A program made the translations under genes and the position numbers. DNA of 64,000 nt, taken from contig JAPPMC010000095.1 of assembly GCA_028819235.1 (NCBI GenBank), positions 1 through 64,000 on the forward strand, written 5' to 3'. The DNA comes from Bryobacterales bacterium (GTDB lineage Bacteria; Acidobacteriota; Terriglobia; Bryobacterales; UBA6623). This document shows, piece by piece, positions 8,947 to 16,183 of this stretch (position 1 is the stretch's first letter; every line of letters begins with the position of its first letter). The notes below the pieces were generated by a model, which saw only the letters and a list, made by a program, of their open reading frames with translations, did no database searches and was not told where the DNA came from.

Positions 8947-9636
8947 TCAGAATGTCAGGCCGAAGCGTACTCCCGCCCTCAGCCAGCCGTTGTCGACGGC
9001 AACGAGTGCGACGTAGGGTCGCACCAACACCCTGCCGAACTCCACCGTGACTCCGCCTTGCACCACGGTGGCCATTCCTCTGCTGCGTATCTGGATGTCT
9101 CCTTCGATGAGGCGCTCTACTTCGTGACCTTCGGCTGTGACGATCAGCGAGGGAATCATGGCAAGAGCCGAATTCGGTGCGCTAAAGCGACGACCCAGCG
9201 CCAGTCCGCCTCCGAAGATTGGTTTGGAAGAGTAGGGTAGGGAGCGAGAGTCTCTCGACGAGACGCCCTCTGACCCGATGGTCAGGACCGGGCACAGCGA
9301 GAGCGACGACGTGATGGCTTCGTAGCCGACCGTCGCCCGGAAGTTCTGGAAGCCGAACGTCTGACCGAACTCGTCAGTGCCCGAAAACTTCAGGTAGCTG
9401 GCTACCGCACCCACTCGGCCGATTCTGAGGCCACCGCTCCCTCCGAAGCCCGTCATCGTGTAAGACCACTCTCGTCTAGTGGCTCCCGCCGCACCTATGA
9501 AGCCGTCGCCGCTGAAGCCAAGGCAGCTCTGTGCTTCGAGCGACGACGCGGTCAGCGGCCCGAATATCGTGCAGGCCAGCAACAGGCGCACCGGCAGCAG
9601 CGCAGCGGGTCGCTGGTTCGTTGCCGCCACGGTCAC
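8947..9636 (-). CDS. Predicted outer-membrane beta-barrel protein
   Basis: 229 residues starting at a GTG. A signal peptide spans about residues 1-36 (hydrophobic stretch LLPVRLLLACTIFG, cleavage after SSLEAQ or nearby). The mature part has alternating short Gly/Ser turns and amphipathic strands and ends in a terminal Phe (VRFGLTF), the usual C-terminal signature for insertion by the BAM machinery. The size suggests an eight-stranded barrel of the OmpA/OmpX kind. No partner gene is adjacent and the specific role is unknown. It stands alone between two gene-poor stretches, which makes it the one healthy-looking gene in this part of the accessory region. Confidence 0.65.
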   Translation of the reverse strand: MTVAATNQRPAALLPVRLLLACTIFGPLTASSLEAQSCLGFSGDGFIGAAGATRREWSYTMTGFGGSGGLRIGRVGAVASYLKFSGTDEFGQTFGFQNFRATVGYEAITSSLSLCPVLTIGSEGVSSRDSRSLPYSSKPIFGGGLALGRRFSAPNSALAMIPSLIVTAEGHEVERLIEGDIQIRSRGMATVVQGGVTVEFGRVLVRPYVALVAVDNGWLRAGVRFGLTF

Positions 9637-10546
9637 CCTGTCGCTTGGCGCCGCCTAGTGCATCTCGCCCGTCGCTCCAAAGGGCTTCGCATGGCCAGCA
9701 CGTCTTGAGTGTACAAGCGCCTCTTGAGTGTGTAGGGAATCCAGTTACCGGCGAACGGCAACGGGCTGTTCAACGGGCGTCGAGACCCACGGCGGTCAAG
9801 CCAGCACGTGGAGCGGTGCTCAAGTGGCTACATCCCAGGGTCCGAAGCAACTGGTTGGATGCATTCCTGTTCGATCACCAGCCCTGTTCGAACGCCCCTG
9901 TTGATACCAGCAACCCACGCTTTCGGCATCGCCTGCCGAGCCCGACGCCTCAGTCGCCGTGCGGACACCGATTGCCCAGCGCTCTCTGCTCAGATTCCGC
10001 ACAAGCGCGCTAGCGCTTACAGGTCGGGCCTCAGGGGTTTGAGCCGAACGGCCTGTCCGGCCATGGATGCCGGATGCGGACCCGGGGGCCACCGCGGCTT
10101 CGTTGTCGTGTCCTGCTTCCTCCCAGCGAAGCAATCCCGCAGCGAACGCCGACGTAGCGCGCTCATCCACAGCCGCCTTACCTGTTGAATGAACGCGTGC
10201 AGCCATCGGCTGTCCCCGGGTACTGCATACTCCCATACATGATCGGCTGTGCCCTCCCTGCCACGCGGGAGGCCAGTGGCTGGTAGAGGTCTCGCCGGTC
10301 AGCACCCATCAAGCCTAGCTCGGAACGTTTCAGCCTTCTTGGAGAGGACTCTCGTGCGCGGGAGGCTGCGAATCTTGCGGTTTGCGATCCGTTCGTAGTG
10401 CTCTCCTACCGCCACCGCCGGTGTTATCTCTCGGAAGTTGATTCGGGCAGTCGATGATTGCCAGCCCTTGTGCTTTTCAGCGGCTTGCCTCCGCAACTCG
10501 GCTGTCGCCCATGGCCGGGCAGTGCTTGTTCATTGACGAGCCCGAG
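9637..10546. other. Stretch without a recognisable gene
   Basis: No supported gene. A minus-strand frame near 10310-10440 (INFREITPAVAVGEHYERIA and following) has balanced composition and could be part of a decayed gene, but no family was recognised and no start is visible. Other frames look like chance ORFs. Confidence 0.4.
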
Positions 10547-10981
10547 TCAGTTGCGTCGTGTCGCGAGCAGCCAAACCTTCCGGCCCAGCACCGGGACCCC
10601 AACCAGCAGAAAGTACGGCAGCAGTGCCCAGACCACCACACCGATTGGGCCGAGCAAGCCGCCCATCAGGCTGCCCACTACGGCTAGAGGTGTTGCCACC
10701 CCTGCTGCCAGAAGCATCGCCCTTCGCCACGTCGGGCTTGCGCCTCGCAACAGAGCGCGAACCCAGAGGTACGCCAGTGCCCCTGCCGCAAAGAACAGCG
10801 CGAGCCCGAACAGTATGCTTCCCATCGGGCCACCCTCCGGAAGCCTTCCGAATCGCAGCAGGGCCACTGCCACTTGCAGCGCACAGAACGCAAGCCCAGC
10901 GACCGCGGGCGCCTTCCAACCGACCCAGAAGCCCCCCGTCCGAGTAGCCTCCGGTCGCTGGTTGTCAGCCAATGTCGGCAC
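10547..10981 (-). CDS. Small integral membrane protein
   Basis: 144 residues from a GTG at 10981, preceded by a good Shine-Dalgarno (GGAGG about 11 bases upstream) that lies directly after the stop of the acyl-CoA dehydrogenase. Four hydrophobic segments are visible, ending with a basic tail (GRKVWLLATRRN). No family was recognised. The tight spacing (16 bp) and the placing of its ribosome binding site indicate it is the last gene of the acyl-CoA dehydrogenase operon. The frame is open further upstream, but that extension is arginine/serine-rich and overlaps the dehydrogenase gene, so it is not used. Confidence 0.6.
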   Translation of the reverse strand: MPTLADNQRPEATRTGGFWVGWKAPAVAGLAFCALQVAVALLRFGRLPEGGPMGSILFGLALFFAAGALAYLWVRALLRGASPTWRRAMLLAAGVATPLAVVGSLMGGLLGPIGVVVWALLPYFLLVGVPVLGRKVWLLATRRN

Positions 10982-10997
10982 GCTAAAGCATCCTCCG

Positions 10998-12158
10998 CTA
11001 GAGCCGCAGCAGCGCCTTGGCGATTGTCTGCAGCTGCATGTTTGACGTGCCCTCGTAGATCGTGCCGATCTTGGCGTCCCTGTAGAACTTGGCGACTGGG
11101 TAGTCGTTCGTGAAGCCGACACCTCCGAATAGGTCTACGCATTCAGCGGTGATTCGAACGGCCATCTCGGAGGCATGGTACTTCGCAATGGCGGCCGACG
11201 GGACGAAGTGCTCGCCACGGTCCTTCAGCCGCGCAGCGTTCCACACCAGAAGCCGTGCCGCCTCGATCTCAGTGGCCATCTTCGCCACCTGGAATTGGAC
11301 GCCCTGAAAATCCGCGATGCGTTGACCGAACTGCTTGCGCTCCTGAATGTACTGCAGCGCGTGCCCGAAGGCACCTTCGGCGATCCCGACCATTTGGGCG
11401 CCGATCGCTATGCGACCTTCATTGAGCGTCTCGATCGCGACCGTGTAGCCTCTGCCGGGTTCGTGCAAGACGTTTTCGCTCGGCACGAAGCAGTCATCGA
11501 AGAGCACTTCGCAGGTGGATGATGCGCGGATGCCTAGCTTGTCCTCCTTCTTGCCCACGGTCAGCCCTGGAGATTCGCGCTCTACCACAAACGCTGTGAC
11601 TCCCCGGTAGCCCGCGGCCGGGTCGGCGTTGGCGAAGACCAGAAAGAGCCCGGCCTCCGACGCGTTGGTGATCCACAGCTTGCGCCCGTTCAGCACCCAA
11701 CCGCCGTCCGCTGGGTTGGCGCGCGCCTGCATCGCAAAGGCGTCGCTCCCCGAGCCGGCCTCTGACAGGGCGTAGCTCGCCACCGTGTCGCGGCTGAGCC
11801 GGGGCAAGAAGCGCCTCCGCTGGTCATCGCTACCCCAGCGCAGTAGCGCGTTCGCCACGAGCGTGTTCTGCACGTCGACGACTACGGAGACCGACGCATC
11901 CACGCGTGAGAGCGCTTGAATCGCTAGGACCGCATCGAAAAACGTTCCCCCTTGGCCGCCTAGATCCTCTGGAATCTCGATCCCCATCAGCCCGAAGTCG
12001 AAGAGCTTGCGGATCACGTCGGTGCGCAACTGGCCCGCCTCGTCCATTGCCCGGACGTGCGGAGCAATCTCGTCGCCGGCGAACTCCAAGACCGCGTCGA
12101 AGAACAGGGCCTCCTCTTCGCCCAGCACGGAAAGTGCCGGGGCGCAGTCGTCCTTCAA
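10998..12158 (-). CDS. Acyl-CoA dehydrogenase (short/branched-chain type)
   Basis: 386 residues, normal length. It is an FAD flavoprotein that oxidises an acyl-CoA to the trans-2-enoyl-CoA, passing electrons to ETF. Seen are the first family signature (YALSEAGSGSDA), the second (QIADFQGVQ-like segment ERKQFGQRIADFQGVQFQVA), and the catalytic base E369 in IYEGTSNMQL near the C-terminus, the position used by short-chain and short/branched-chain enzymes. This fits degradation of short or branched acyl-CoAs; exact chain length is not determinable. Its ATG overlaps the stop of the zinc-ribbon gene by four bases, indicating translational coupling. Confidence 0.92.
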   Translation of the reverse strand: MKDDCAPALSVLGEEEALFFDAVLEFAGDEIAPHVRAMDEAGQLRTDVIRKLFDFGLMGIEIPEDLGGQGGTFFDAVLAIQALSRVDASVSVVVDVQNTLVANALLRWGSDDQRRRFLPRLSRDTVASYALSEAGSGSDAFAMQARANPADGGWVLNGRKLWITNASEAGLFLVFANADPAAGYRGVTAFVVERESPGLTVGKKEDKLGIRASSTCEVLFDDCFVPSENVLHEPGRGYTVAIETLNEGRIAIGAQMVGIAEGAFGHALQYIQERKQFGQRIADFQGVQFQVAKMATEIEAARLLVWNAARLKDRGEHFVPSAAIAKYHASEMAVRITAECVDLFGGVGFTNDYPVAKFYRDAKIGTIYEGTSNMQLQTIAKALLRL

Positions 12159-12886
12159 TTGGCTGGCTCTCCCTCGGGCTCGTCTTCGGGAACGTACACG
12201 ATAAGCCCGCAGCTCTCGCAGCAGAGGACACCCTCCGTCTGCAGCCGCAGGTCCTGCAGGAGCTTGGGCCTGAGCCGGACGTGGCAGGAGGAGCAGTTCT
12301 CCCCGGCCACATGGGCCACCGCAACGCCCCGCGACTGGCGGATCCGTTCGTAGGTTCGAAGCACGGGCGCCTTCAGGCGTCCGGCTAGGCTCGACCTCTG
12401 CGAAACCCGCTGTACCCTCTCGCGCTTGTCTTGCTCGATTCGAGCCCGCGCCGCTTGCACGTCGGCCGACACCGTTGCGCTCTCGGCCTTCAGGCTCGCC
12501 TGTGCGGCGGCCACTTGTTGCTCGAGCACTTCCGCGTCTTCCATCTTTTCGAGGATCTCTTCCTCCTCGGTATCGATCGCGTCCCGGCAGTATTGGATCT
12601 CGTGCTGAAATGCACGGAACTGCTCGTTCGTGCGCGCACTATTCATCTGATCCTGAAGGCGGGAGATCTTGAGGCGCAGGTCCTCAACCTTCCGCTCCAG
12701 GAGGCGGCGCTGCTTGCCGTTATCGGCAAGCCGCGCCTCCTGCTGCGTAAGCGCCTCCTTGTGGGATGCGAGCCTACCCTCAACGAGCGCGATACTCTTC
12801 GGCAGGCCGTCAATCTCGCGCGTCAGCCCGGCGATGCGCAAGTCCAGCTGTTGGAGTTCCAGCACCTGGGACAGATCGCGGTGCAA
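12155..12886 (-). CDS. Coiled-coil protein with C4-type zinc ribbon
   Basis: 243 residues. About residues 1-170 form a long heptad-rich coiled coil. The C-terminal part carries a zinc ribbon with two CxxC-type pairs (ENCSSCHVRLRP and CCESCGLIVY). This is the DUF164/C4-type zinc-ribbon family, present in many phyla and thought to bind nucleic acid or act as a hydrolase-associated factor; the biochemical role is not settled. The tail is acidic. Its stop overlaps the start of the acyl-CoA dehydrogenase gene, and it follows the lipid kinase gene by about 60 bp on the same strand. Confidence 0.85.
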   Translation of the reverse strand: MHRDLSQVLELQQLDLRIAGLTREIDGLPKSIALVEGRLASHKEALTQQEARLADNGKQRRLLERKVEDLRLKISRLQDQMNSARTNEQFRAFQHEIQYCRDAIDTEEEEILEKMEDAEVLEQQVAAAQASLKAESATVSADVQAARARIEQDKRERVQRVSQRSSLAGRLKAPVLRTYERIRQSRGVAVAHVAGENCSSCHVRLRPKLLQDLRLQTEGVLCCESCGLIVYVPEDEPEGEPAN

Positions 12887-12946
12887 CGTCAGCTAGCCCT
12901 CACTCGCCGAATGGTAGCACGCAGGCAGCAACTGATCTTGGACGCC

Positions 12947-13936
12947 TTATGGGCCTCCAGAGTGGCTGACATTTGGTCGATCCGTAGCGGCTATGTCGAG
13001 GCCGGCCATCTTCACCGCTCCCGGCAGGACTTCGGCCTCTAGGGGTAAAGTGCCGATCGCTTCCCCGTCAACCTCGATGGCCACCTTCGTCTGCGAGGTT
13101 GCGGCGACCCGTCGCGCTCGGAAGTGATGGCATTTCGGGTGTGTGTAGACCGTTCCCGCGTACAGGAGCCGCAAGGACATGAGGAACGTGAGCAGGCCGA
13201 CCTCCTCTACGACCGTGATCTCCATTCGCCCCGAGTCCAGCCTTGCCTTGGGGCAGATTGCCATACCTCCGCCTTGGTAGGTTCCGTTCCCGAGCGCAAC
13301 CTGCATGATCCGGACCGCTTGCTCGGGACGCTCGCCAACCTTCAGTTGCACTTGCTTAGCCCGGTATCGGAGGAATGACAGGCCCGTCGCCCAGAGGAAG
13401 GCCCCCTTGCCGCTCACCGAGCTCAGGAAGCTGCGCTTAGCGGCAGTCGCCACTTCGCCCCCCATTCCGAAGCTGGCAGTGTTGATGCAGAATCGCTCCA
13501 CGGTCGAGCCGCTGTGGCCGCGCAACCGCAGCCTACAGGCGTCAACGAGCCGCGTCTGTCTCGATGCCATTGCCCCGATGGCTTCCCGTGGACGGCGTGG
13601 AATGCCTGCGGACCTCCGGAAGTCTCCTCCCGTCCCGAATGGGCATAGGCCTAGCGCCGCAGCGGCAGCGCTGTCCGGCCCGGCCGACAAGTAGCCGTTG
13701 ACGACTTCGCTGAGCGTGCCGTCGCCCCCGCAGGCTACGATCAGGTCTGCCCCGCCTCGCAGGGCATCGCGAGACAGGTCAATGGCGTGGCCCGGCGCTT
13801 CCGTGAACAGCGCCTCGGTCGCCCCTAGGGATTCTTCAAAGAGAGGTCGCAACAGCGGCCAGCGTCGCAGCGCGCGACCACTGGCCGCTTTTGGATTCAG
13901 GATTACGCAGGGTTTGCGGAAGCGCCGCCCGGCCAT
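12947..13936 (-). CDS. Diacylglycerol kinase-family lipid kinase
   Basis: About 329 residues with the DAGK catalytic fold. NPKAASGRA is the nucleotide-binding start and CGGDGTLSEVVNG contains the invariant GGDGT loop. A second half reads INTASFGMGGEV, GNGTYQGGGM and a terminal VDGEAIGTLPLE. Such enzymes phosphorylate diacylglycerol, sphingoid bases or undecaprenol-related lipids at the membrane, and the substrate cannot be chosen from sequence. ATG 13936 is preferred because it lies just before the kinase fold and 7 bp after the stop of the gene upstream; a longer frame (to 14032) would overlap that gene. Part of the SDR-RHH-kinase operon. Confidence 0.85.
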   Translation of the reverse strand: MAGRRFRKPCVILNPKAASGRALRRWPLLRPLFEESLGATEALFTEAPGHAIDLSRDALRGGADLIVACGGDGTLSEVVNGYLSAGPDSAAAAALGLCPFGTGGDFRRSAGIPRRPREAIGAMASRQTRLVDACRLRLRGHSGSTVERFCINTASFGMGGEVATAAKRSFLSSVSGKGAFLWATGLSFLRYRAKQVQLKVGERPEQAVRIMQVALGNGTYQGGGMAICPKARLDSGRMEITVVEEVGLLTFLMSLRLLYAGTVYTHPKCHHFRARRVAATSQTKVAIEVDGEAIGTLPLEAEVLPGAVKMAGLDIAATDRPNVSHSGGP

Positions 13937-13943
13937 GCCTGAG

Positions 13944-14159
13944 TCAGGACTCCTTGGTCCACCCCGGCCGGCCCCCGCAACGCAAGCAGCGGATCTCCGA
14001 AAAGATCTCGTCCCAGTCCCCGTCTCGGGCAACGTAGTCCAAGATGCAGCGCAACGCCTTGTCCCGACTGGTAAGGCCGTATCGGCTGGCGGCCTCGCCC
14101 AGCATCGCGACCAGATCGCTCTGCACCTCGAAGGTCACCGAGTTCTTGACTCCAGCCAT
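13944..14159 (-). CDS. Small ribbon-helix-helix-like protein
   Basis: 71 residues beginning MAGVKNSVTFEVQSDLVAML, followed by a helix (SRYGLTSRDKALRCILDYV). This is the strand-helix-helix pattern of MetJ/Arc or CopG-type proteins. The C-terminus is unusual, holding a CxxC pair (RCLRCGG) and ending GWTKES. It sits between an SDR gene (22 bp upstream) and the lipid kinase gene (7 bp downstream) on the same strand, so it is probably co-transcribed. No toxin partner is present, so a conserved accessory or regulatory role is more likely than an antitoxin. Unrecognised at family level. Confidence 0.55.
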   Translation of the reverse strand: MAGVKNSVTFEVQSDLVAMLGEAASRYGLTSRDKALRCILDYVARDGDWDEIFSEIRCLRCGGRPGWTKES

Positions 14160-14181
14160 GGTGTTTCCCCAATCTCTCCCG

Positions 14182-15171
14182 CTACGCCGCTCCGGACGAG
14201 CGCAGGTATTCAATCGTGTCTGTGAGCGTCGTCTCCGCAGGGCGCGTCGCCAGACCCAAGGACTGCCTAGCCTTGCGAGCGTCGCAGTACCAGAATAGCG
14301 TGGACATGAGAATGCTCGCGTCGTCGAGCTCGAACCGCTTTCCGAACACCGGATATATGGCGCGCAGGGCTGCGGCTCCCAGCCGCGCCACTGGCAGCGG
14401 GTACTGGAATAGCGGACGCGACACACCGGCGATGCGGGCCGTCCGGGCTATCCACTCCTTGAACGTCAGGTTCTCGCCGCCGAGCAGGTACCGTTCGCCA
14501 GGCTCGCCGAGCCGCATCGCCCCAGCCACCGCCGCCGCAGCATCGCGCACGTCGATCAGGTTGAGCCCCCCGCTGGGGACCGCCTTGATCTGCCCCTTCA
14601 GGAACAGCCGCACGTCGTTTGTGGAGGACAGGCGGTCGTCGCCTGGCCCGAGCAGCAGGCTTGGGTTGACCACGACGACCGGCAGTTTCCGGTGCTCGAA
14701 GTACCAGAAGGCCTGCTTCTCCTGGTAGATCTTGCTCAAGTAGTAGGGCCAAGCGTGCACGACCCCCTGCTTGTAGCCTGAATCCTCGTCGTGGACGACG
14801 GGCTCCCGGCTGACGGCGACCGTCCCCGAAGAGGAGACAATCACGCATCGTCGCGCGCCTTGTGTGCAGATGGCATTCAGCAAGTTCCGCGTCCCGGCAA
14901 CGTGCGTGCGGTACGGTGCCCACGGGTCTTCGGGCGTGCGGTCGACCGTGCCGGCGAGGTGATAAATCTCGTCCGACCCGCCGACTGCACTTGCCACGCC
15001 GGCGGGATCGGTAATGTCCCCGCGCACACTCTCGACCCGCCCGTCGCCCTCGTCTGGGAAGATGCCCCGGCTGAACGCCCTTACACGGATCGCGGGATCG
15101 GCCTCAACCAGATGCCTGACAAGATGCCGGCCGAGAAAGCCACTGGCTCCCGTTACGAGTACGGTGTGCAT
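14182..15171 (-). CDS. NAD-dependent epimerase/dehydratase-family protein (extended SDR)
   Basis: 329 residues. The Rossmann motif is at the N-terminus (VTGASGFLGRHLV). The catalytic Tyr-Lys pair lies in WPYYLSKIYQEK, with a serine-rich strand before it (VIVSSSGTVAV) as expected, and the substrate-domain landmarks NPSLLLGPGD and LIDVRDAA are present. It resembles dihydroflavonol-reductase-like and HpnA-like SDRs, so a reductase or epimerase acting on a sugar or an isoprenoid-linked substrate is likely, without finer resolution. ATG 15171 is preceded by a G-rich ribosome binding site. It heads the SDR-RHH-lipid kinase cluster, which suggests a shared role in envelope lipid metabolism (inference). 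Confidence 0.83.
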   Translation of the reverse strand: MHTVLVTGASGFLGRHLVRHLVEADPAIRVRAFSRGIFPDEGDGRVESVRGDITDPAGVASAVGGSDEIYHLAGTVDRTPEDPWAPYRTHVAGTRNLLNAICTQGARRCVIVSSSGTVAVSREPVVHDEDSGYKQGVVHAWPYYLSKIYQEKQAFWYFEHRKLPVVVVNPSLLLGPGDDRLSSTNDVRLFLKGQIKAVPSGGLNLIDVRDAAAAVAGAMRLGEPGERYLLGGENLTFKEWIARTARIAGVSRPLFQYPLPVARLGAAALRAIYPVFGKRFELDDASILMSTLFWYCDARKARQSLGLATRPAETTLTDTIEYLRSSGAA

Positions 15172-15240
15172 GTTCCCCCGCAGGGCTTGTGCCGGCCGAG
15201 CCCCGACCGGACCTCACTCCCGGCGCCAAGGCGGCGGCTG

Positions 15241-16086
15241 TCAGGCGTTGCGCGAGCGCCGGACGGGATTCTTGAGGATGCCGATGCCGCTGACCTCCAC
15301 TTCGCAGATGTCGCCGTGCTTCATCGCCGAAGTGGATCCGGGCGTTCCTGTGAAGATCACATCGCCGGGCTGCAGCGTGACGTACGTACTGATGAAGCTA
15401 ACGATCTTCTCCGGTTTGAACAGCAGGTCGCTGATTTTCTGCTGCTGTTTCACCTCGCCGTTGAGGCGCAGAGTGATCTCTGAATCCATGTAGTCGAGAC
15501 CGACCGCGATCGACGGGCCCATCGGTCCGAACGTATCGCAGCCCTTGCCGCGCCACCATTGCAGGTCGCCACCCTGCCAGTCCCGCTCCGAGACGTCGTT
15601 CCCGCAGGTGTAGCCGAGGATGTAGTCGGCCGCGTCACTCTCGGAGACGCCTTTCGCTCGCTTGCCCACTACGATGACGAACTCGGCTTCGAAGTGGGTG
15701 TTCTTGGAGCCGGGCGGGATGATGATCGGCGCGCCGGGATGCTGCAGGGACGTCGTCGGCTTGAAGAAGATCTCCGGATTCTTGGGCTCCTCCCTACCTG
15801 CTAGGTGGCTCTTGTAGTTGAGGCCCACGGCGAAGACCTTAGGCGCGGTAATGGGGAATAGCAGGTTTACGTCCGACAGGGCCACTTTCGCCCCTGTTCG
15901 CGTCCGGGTCTGCAGCGGCGAGCCTTCAAGCGGGTAGATCGTGTCACCCTCCAGTTCGCCAAAGGCCCGGTTCCTGCCCTGGCGATAGCGGACGTAGTGC
16001 TTGACGCCCGACTCTGCCCGCAGGCCGGGGATACCGGCCGAGGCCAGCGCCGCGCCCGCTAGCAGGTGTCGTCTTGTGATGGCCAT
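15241..16086 (-). CDS. Exported fumarylacetoacetate hydrolase-family protein
   Basis: 281 residues. The N-terminus MAITRRHLLAGAALASAGIP is a Tat-type signal, so the protein is predicted to cross the membrane folded. The rest is the FAH fold. Metal-ligand region FEAEFVIVVG has the two acidic ligands, GNDVSERDWQ the Asp, and GVVFTGTP-like GDVIFTGTPGSTS the C-terminal glycine loop. Family members hydrolyse or decarboxylate beta-diketo acids such as 5-oxopent-3-ene-1,2,5-tricarboxylate derivatives. Most are cytosolic, so the Tat signal is noteworthy. Start at 16086 has a strong ribosome binding site (GGAGGG). It is divergent from the cytochrome gene and lies 69 bp before the SDR gene. Confidence 0.85.
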   Translation of the reverse strand: MAITRRHLLAGAALASAGIPGLRAESGVKHYVRYRQGRNRAFGELEGDTIYPLEGSPLQTRTRTGAKVALSDVNLLFPITAPKVFAVGLNYKSHLAGREEPKNPEIFFKPTTSLQHPGAPIIIPPGSKNTHFEAEFVIVVGKRAKGVSESDAADYILGYTCGNDVSERDWQGGDLQWWRGKGCDTFGPMGPSIAVGLDYMDSEITLRLNGEVKQQQKISDLLFKPEKIVSFISTYVTLQPGDVIFTGTPGSTSAMKHGDICEVEVSGIGILKNPVRRSRNA

Positions 16087-16183
16087 CTCATGCCCTCCTT
16101 CCCGGAAATGGTAGCACCGCGGCGGTCGGCCGACCGGCGTGTGGACCCCGCTGTTCCAAGATTTGCCGATAACATGGTCTTGA

